A program made the position numbers and the translations under genes. This document shows, piece after piece, positions 59,255-64,000 of a stretch of 64,000 nucleotides of DNA. The notes below the pieces were generated by a model, which was not told the origin of the DNA, searched no databases, and worked only from the letters and a program-made list of their open reading frames with translations. The stretch is from Amorphophallus konjac. Lineage: Eukaryota; Streptophyta; Magnoliopsida; Alismatales; Araceae. Every line of letters begins with the position of its first letter. Positions within the stretch are counted from its first letter, which is position 1. The DNA lies in the NCBI GenBank assembly GCA_022559845.1, contig CM040126.1, forward strand, positions 143,042,064 to 143,106,063, in the 5' to 3' direction.

Positions 59255-62200
59255 TGTCACGCCCCGAGCGCGGAAGATACCCGGAGATGCGCGACGTGTC
59301 TATATCAATCATGTCAATCAGAGTGGTCGTGTATTCGACACAAAGACAGAGATGCGCAAAATAGCAAGATAACCCAATCCTTTATTTCATAATGGATAGA
59401 CTATTACAAATCCAATACTCTGTTTAATAAAAAGGAAAAGAATACATATTTGACTCAAGAAACTATAGAAAAGACTAGACGACACTTGTAGAAGCTCTAT
59501 CACTTGCACTCTTGATCATTCCCATCCGATTGACTTCCATCGTCGTCGGACTTACCTGAAAAGTAAAAGGGACAAACGGAATGAGCGAACGCTCAGTAGG
59601 AAATTATATCTCAAGTACTAGCGAGGGGTTTAAGTAATTACATTTTTATGAATGCAATAAAGCTATGCATGCTCGCATAAAACGACAGGATAGATAGAAT
59701 GTAGTATCAAGGAAATAAGATGAACTTATCATGAACTTTCAACAAGATAACAAGTTTATTCGAGATATTCAAGCAAGTACATTTAACAAATCATGTCAAG
59801 AACTTTGGCTATCATGTATCAAGCAAGCAAGTAAATTACCCTTTTTCGGGCCACGCATTTCATTTCATGTCAAGTACGAGTCAAGTACAAGATGTGTGTG
59901 GAATGTCCAATCAAGCAAGTCAAGTACTCGGTATAATGCCAGATACCTTATCATTTTAACTCCCATGGGCACAAGTACTTTCGGGTGCTCCTCCCAGGAC
60001 CAGATCGGGCCCTATATGCGCAGGCATTTATCATGTGTTTTGACATCCACTCTTGTTTATAGCCAACATAGAATTTCAATAATCAAGCTTGTAGACACGT
60101 ATGACAACTTTGATAGAATAGAGTCCAAAATATGACAAAGGACATAGAATGGCGATAATAACGGTATAATCACGATATCGATAAAACTAGGTAGAACATG
60201 ATTCCCTTAACTTGGGTACCATGACAAATCAGTATGGACATTCTTTATATAGAATTGAGGTCCACATGAATAGTATATCAAAGGTAAGATACCCTCATTC
60301 TTATCATAGAATTGAGGTTTACAAGAATGGCATGATATGGCATGATGTCATCATCCCATTAAGAATTTCTTATGATATACTCTTTGTATAATCATAAGGG
60401 CCGGTATCCCATGTTTCTTTAGAGTGACATGGCATCAATGGTGTAATGGGTTTTTAGGGTACAACCAGCTCAGTCGGCCTTGAGGGAATCCAAGGCTACG
60501 AGGAGTCTTACGGAGGTCTCTATGACTAACTCGCTAGTCCAAAGGAACGGAATGTCCAATGGAGAGCTTGTATGTCAATGAGAGTTGAGTGTGATCGATA
60601 AATCAACGTGAAAAGTGGGACTATACTCACGGAATGGAGAATAGTGCCGATATATGTATATAAATATATATTGAAACAATCGTTTAACAGTAACGGGTTA
60701 AAAACAGTTTACAGTAAAATAACGACTTAGGTCAAGTCGTTTCTCAAGTAATTAACGCCTAACAGAAGGGCGTTTACATATGTTTCTATTTTGCAGAATT
60801 TTCATTAGTTCAGTAATTTAACTAAAACACGCCTTGGTCAGGGTCGTTTCTTCAAGATCTGACGACTACACCAGAAGGCGTCTTATTGTTTACATATTTG
60901 ACAGAATACAATTAATTTTCAGGAATTATCAAAAACGCGCCCTGGGCAGGGGCGTTACTATTTAATTCTATTTTTCAGAATATATAAATTTCAGGATTTT
61001 AACCGATACACGCCCTAGGAAGGGGCGTTACCTTTCAGATTCACGCCCTATGAGGGGGCGTTAATATGTGGAAAACGACTTTGTCCAAGTCGTTAATTCA
61101 AGTTCCTTCAGAAACTTTAAGGACAGTAACAATTTCAGGATAACAGAGGAACGAATGTAATATCATGACAGTAAAGTTAGCAGGTTGAAGACAGAGGATC
61201 ATGCATTATTTTATAATCATGATTTCATAGATAATCAATTCTTAAGATGGGTGATTAACGGTTTAAAGAAATTAACGCCTGAGTACGGGGCGTTAAACAT
61301 GAAATTAACGACCTGGGAAGAGTCGTTTCATGTGAATTAGCGCCCTTGACAGGGGCGTCTCTTTCAAAATATTGCAGAAAACGCATGGAAACTATAATAA
61401 CCGTATGCATGACATGCTTATATATATATATCTTGCATTAATTTCATTTGGGCTACAATAACTTGAGAAAACCTACCTTAATAATAGATTTGAAGATGAA
61501 CTCTGAAGGATTTGGTGAGAAGCCTAATACTCTGAAGCTTCAACTGCAACTCAATAACAGCCGTAGCAACAGCAAGAAGAAGAACAATCGTTCTTCAGAA
61601 ATCTGCACTCTACCGTCAACCTGTAGAGGGAGAGAAAAGGAAGGAAGATGAAGATATTTAAATAATCTTCACAGATATAACCGAAGTTTTTAGGGAAAAG
61701 ATAGAAGAACAGTACCTTGTTCTTCACGTTCGACAAGCAGACTTCCTACAAATAAGAGAAGATCAATTAATGTTCTTCACACGATCGTATAACAGAGAAA
61801 ACGATGAGGAATAACCTTTGGTTCTATACATACCGTAGCAGCAGTCGACCAAATAGATTCTAGGGTTCGAGCAGAAGATTATTTATAGGGATTTAGGGGG
61901 TCCAATTAGGGTTAGAGTTCTAGTGGAAGTAATGCTTCCAATATAGAGTTATTGCCACGTTATAACTCTTTCTAATACTTATCACCTACTCTGGATGAGC
62001 TCTGGGACGAACGGTTCCCGAATGGAATTAACGACTTTGGTCAGGGCGTGTATTCTTTAATTAACGCCTTGCATAAGGTCGTTTCTTAAAAAGCGCCTTG
62101 AAAAAGGGCGTTTCGTGTTTTAAAACACGCCCAAGATAGGGGCGTTTCTTTTACTTACCCATTTGGTCGCGTGAGAACTGACGACCGTAAGTGTGGGCGT

Positions 62201-62378
62201 CCTTTCTTTATTCACGCCATGGATAGAGGCGTTTCTTTATAAATTAACGCCTTAATAAGAGGCGTTATTTTTAATTTATTTTATTTCGTCCAATTAACCC
62301 TATTCCTTTTATATATATTACTTCTGTAATATATATGTTTTAATTCATTTCAATTATTCATTTATTAGGGTTGCTACA
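59255..62378 (-). repeat. R11 3' LTR
   Basis: It runs TGTCACGCCCCGAGCGCGG to ...GGGTTGCTACA (3124 bp). The polypurine tract follows on the element's inner side. It carries about 18 short inverted repeats in two fields (60720-61360 and 62025-62270), with arms of ACGCC and GGCGT type. Confidence 0.9.
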
Positions 62379-62397
62379 CCCTCCCCCACTTAAAAAG
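62379..62397 (-). other. Polypurine tract of R11
   Basis: Plus-strand CCCTCCCCCACTTAAAAAG is CTTTTTAAGTGGGGGAGGG in element sense, abutting the LTR. Confidence 0.85.
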
Positions 62398-62461
62398 AAT
62401 TTGGGCCCCAAATTCAATATATATATAATTATACACGTGGAGAGTGTAGGACATATACCTC

Positions 62462-64000
62462 TTAGAATAACTCGGGAAATCGTTTCTTCATAGATTCCTC
62501 GGTCTCCCATGTCGCTTCGTGTTCAGGATTCTTATTCCATTGCACCTTAAGCATGGGAATAACCTTATTCCTTAGAGCTCGTATTTCTCGATCTAATATC
62601 TTTAAAGGCCTCTGTTCATATGTGAGATCTTTCTGGATCACCAGATCTCCATGCTCAATAAGATGTGACGGATCGTGCACATACTTCTTCAACATAGATA
62701 TGTGAAATACATTGTGTACCTCGGACAACTGAGGAGGCAACGCGATGCGATAAGCAACCTCGCCAACTCTTTCGAGTACCTCAAATGGTCCGATGAATCT
62801 TGGCGTAAGCTTGCCCTTAACACCAAATCTTCGTATGCCACGTCCAGGGGATATTTTAAGAAATACATGATCTCCAACTTGGAATTCAAGATCTCTTCTC
62901 CTGGTATCAGCATAAGCCTTTTGCCTTGTCTGAGCAACTTGTAATCTTTCTCTGATTACCTGTATCTTCTCAGTTGTATCCCTTACCATGTCTGGACCTA
63001 ATAGTTGTTTCTCTCCAACTTCGTTCCAACATATGGGAGATCGGCAACTCCTTCCGTATAAGGCTTCGAAAGGTGCCATTTGGATACTAGCTTGGTAGCT
63101 ATTATTATATGCAAATTCAACTAAAGGTAAATGGTCATGCCAGCTTCCTCTAAAGTCAATAATGCATGCTCTCAGCATATCTTCAACAACTTGATTAGTT
63201 CGCTCGGTCTGACCATCCGTTTGTGGGTGAAAAGCAGTACTAAAGTTGAGCCTTGTTCCCAACGAATGTTGTAATCCCTTCCAAAAATGAGAAGTAAAAC
63301 GGGGATCTCTATCAGACACGATTGAGACAGGAATTCCATGTATCCTGACTATTTCTTTGATGTATAGTGCAGCTAGCACATCAATTGACCATCGGCTTTT
63401 GATTGGCAAGAAATGTGCCGATTTAGTCAATCGGTCAATGATAACCCAGATTCCATCATGTCCTCCTTTAGATTTAGACAAACCCATGATGAAGTCCATA
63501 CCAATATCCTCCCATTTCCACTTAGGAATATCTAGAGGATGTAGTTTTCCCGCAGGCTTTTGGTGTTCCACCTTGACCTGTTGGCATGTGAGACAGCGTG
63601 ATACATAGTCCGCTATTTCTCTTTTCATATTAGGCCACCAAAAGTTCCTCTTTACATCTTGGTACATTTTGGTTGATCCTGGATGAATAGTGTACCTTGA
63701 TCGGTGAGCTTCATCTAAGATCTTCTTCTTTAATTCCGGACAATCGGGTATACAAGTTCTATCTTTGAACGATAATCTTCCATCAGAAGTTAGTTGAAAA
63801 TCAGATTGTCCTTCTAATCTGCCTTTGATTTCTACTAATATAGGATCATCATCCTGAAGTGTTTGTATCTCAGATAACAAATCTGACTGTATGCTTACAT
63901 GAGATAGTGTGACAAATTTGGATTCCGTGTCCAAGCTTATATTGAGCTCGGAGAATTGTTCAAGTAACCTCCATTCTTGCATCATACAATTTGCTATCAT
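62462..64000 (-). CDS. pol: R11 pol C-terminal part: integrase with chromodomain-like tail (partial)
   Basis: 512 codons are open, and the N-terminus runs past the window. Domains: linker after RNase H; zinc finger HHCC (HPGSTKMYQDVKRNFWWP ... CLTCQQVK); integrase core with Asp in GMDFIMG, Asp in VSDRDPRF and Glu in DGQTERTNQ; C-terminal FQVGDHVFLKISP and GPFEVLERVG; and a tail EHEATWETEESMKKRFPELF typical of Tekay/Del chromoviruses. It would cut and join cDNA ends into the host chromosome. It is the only long pol segment in the window without a stop, frameshift or missing catalytic residue, so R11 may be the youngest element. Confidence 0.95.
   Translation of the reverse strand: MIANCMMQEWRLLEQFSELNISLDTESKFVTLSHVSIQSDLLSEIQTLQDDDPILVEIKGRLEGQSDFQLTSDGRLSFKDRTCIPDCPELKKKILDEAHRSRYTIHPGSTKMYQDVKRNFWWPNMKREIADYVSRCLTCQQVKVEHQKPAGKLHPLDIPKWKWEDIGMDFIMGLSKSKGGHDGIWVIIDRLTKSAHFLPIKSRWSIDVLAALYIKEIVRIHGIPVSIVSDRDPRFTSHFWKGLQHSLGTRLNFSTAFHPQTDGQTERTNQVVEDMLRACIIDFRGSWHDHLPLVEFAYNNSYQASIQMAPFEALYGRSCRSPICWNEVGEKQLLGPDMVRDTTEKIQVIRERLQVAQTRQKAYADTRRRDLEFQVGDHVFLKISPGRGIRRFGVKGKLTPRFIGPFEVLERVGEVAYRIALPPQLSEVHNVFHISMLKKYVHDPSHLIEHGDLVIQKDLTYEQRPLKILDREIRALRNKVIPMLKVQWNKNPEHEATWETEESMKKRFPELF

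Overview
This window is plant nuclear DNA. It consists almost entirely of nested LTR retrotransposons, and I found no host protein-coding gene, rRNA or tRNA gene. The evidence is plant-type Ty1/copia and Ty3/gypsy polyproteins, initiator-Met-tRNA primer-binding sites (TGGTATCAGA...), and long LTRs with 5-bp target-site duplications (TSDs). It looks like gene-poor chromatin of a large-genome flowering plant. I cannot name the species.

Layout, using labels R1-R11. R1 (1-3772, +) is the 3' end of a gypsy chromovirus: integrase tail, chromodomain and a probable 3' LTR. R1 sits inside the reverse transcriptase of R2 (3773-43965, -), a Tekay/Del-like gypsy whose 5' LTR has been opened by two further insertions. 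R3 (9171-32280, -) and R6 (32290-43699, -) are full-length elements in that LTR, inserted 4 bp apart. R4 (9208-20137, +) is a copia inside the 3' LTR of R3. R5 (22799-24489) is a solo LTR inside an accessory ORF of R3. After a 120-bp gap come R7 (44086-53538, -), a decayed copia, then R8 (53539-55343, +), a truncated copia-type LTR, and R9 (55344-59254, +), a gypsy-like LTR. R9 is interrupted by solo LTR R10 (56120-58955) and by R11 (59255 to beyond 64000, -), a gypsy whose visible integrase frame is intact. TSDs exactly matching the ends prove R3 (ttatc), R4 (ccaga), R5 (tttat), R6 (ccctt) and R10 (ttagc).

How the parts fit together. R4 and R7 carry gag, protease, integrase, reverse transcriptase and RNase H, all with disabling lesions. 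R3 and R6 carry no pol. They encode a Gag lacking much of the capsid core but holding six CCHC zinc-knuckle positions, and R3 adds an ~808-codon accessory protein. R3 and R6 share with R4 and R7 the same primer site, the same polypurine-tract style, the same U5 motif and a leader double stem-loop whose arms co-vary between families. The simplest reading is that R3 and R6 are non-autonomous elements mobilised in trans by SIRE/Maximus-like copia relatives.

The best candidates for something undescribed are the six-knuckle, pol-less elements with a conserved post-gag hairpin, the co-varying leader structure, and the arrays of short inverted repeats and stress-type promoter boxes in the LTRs.
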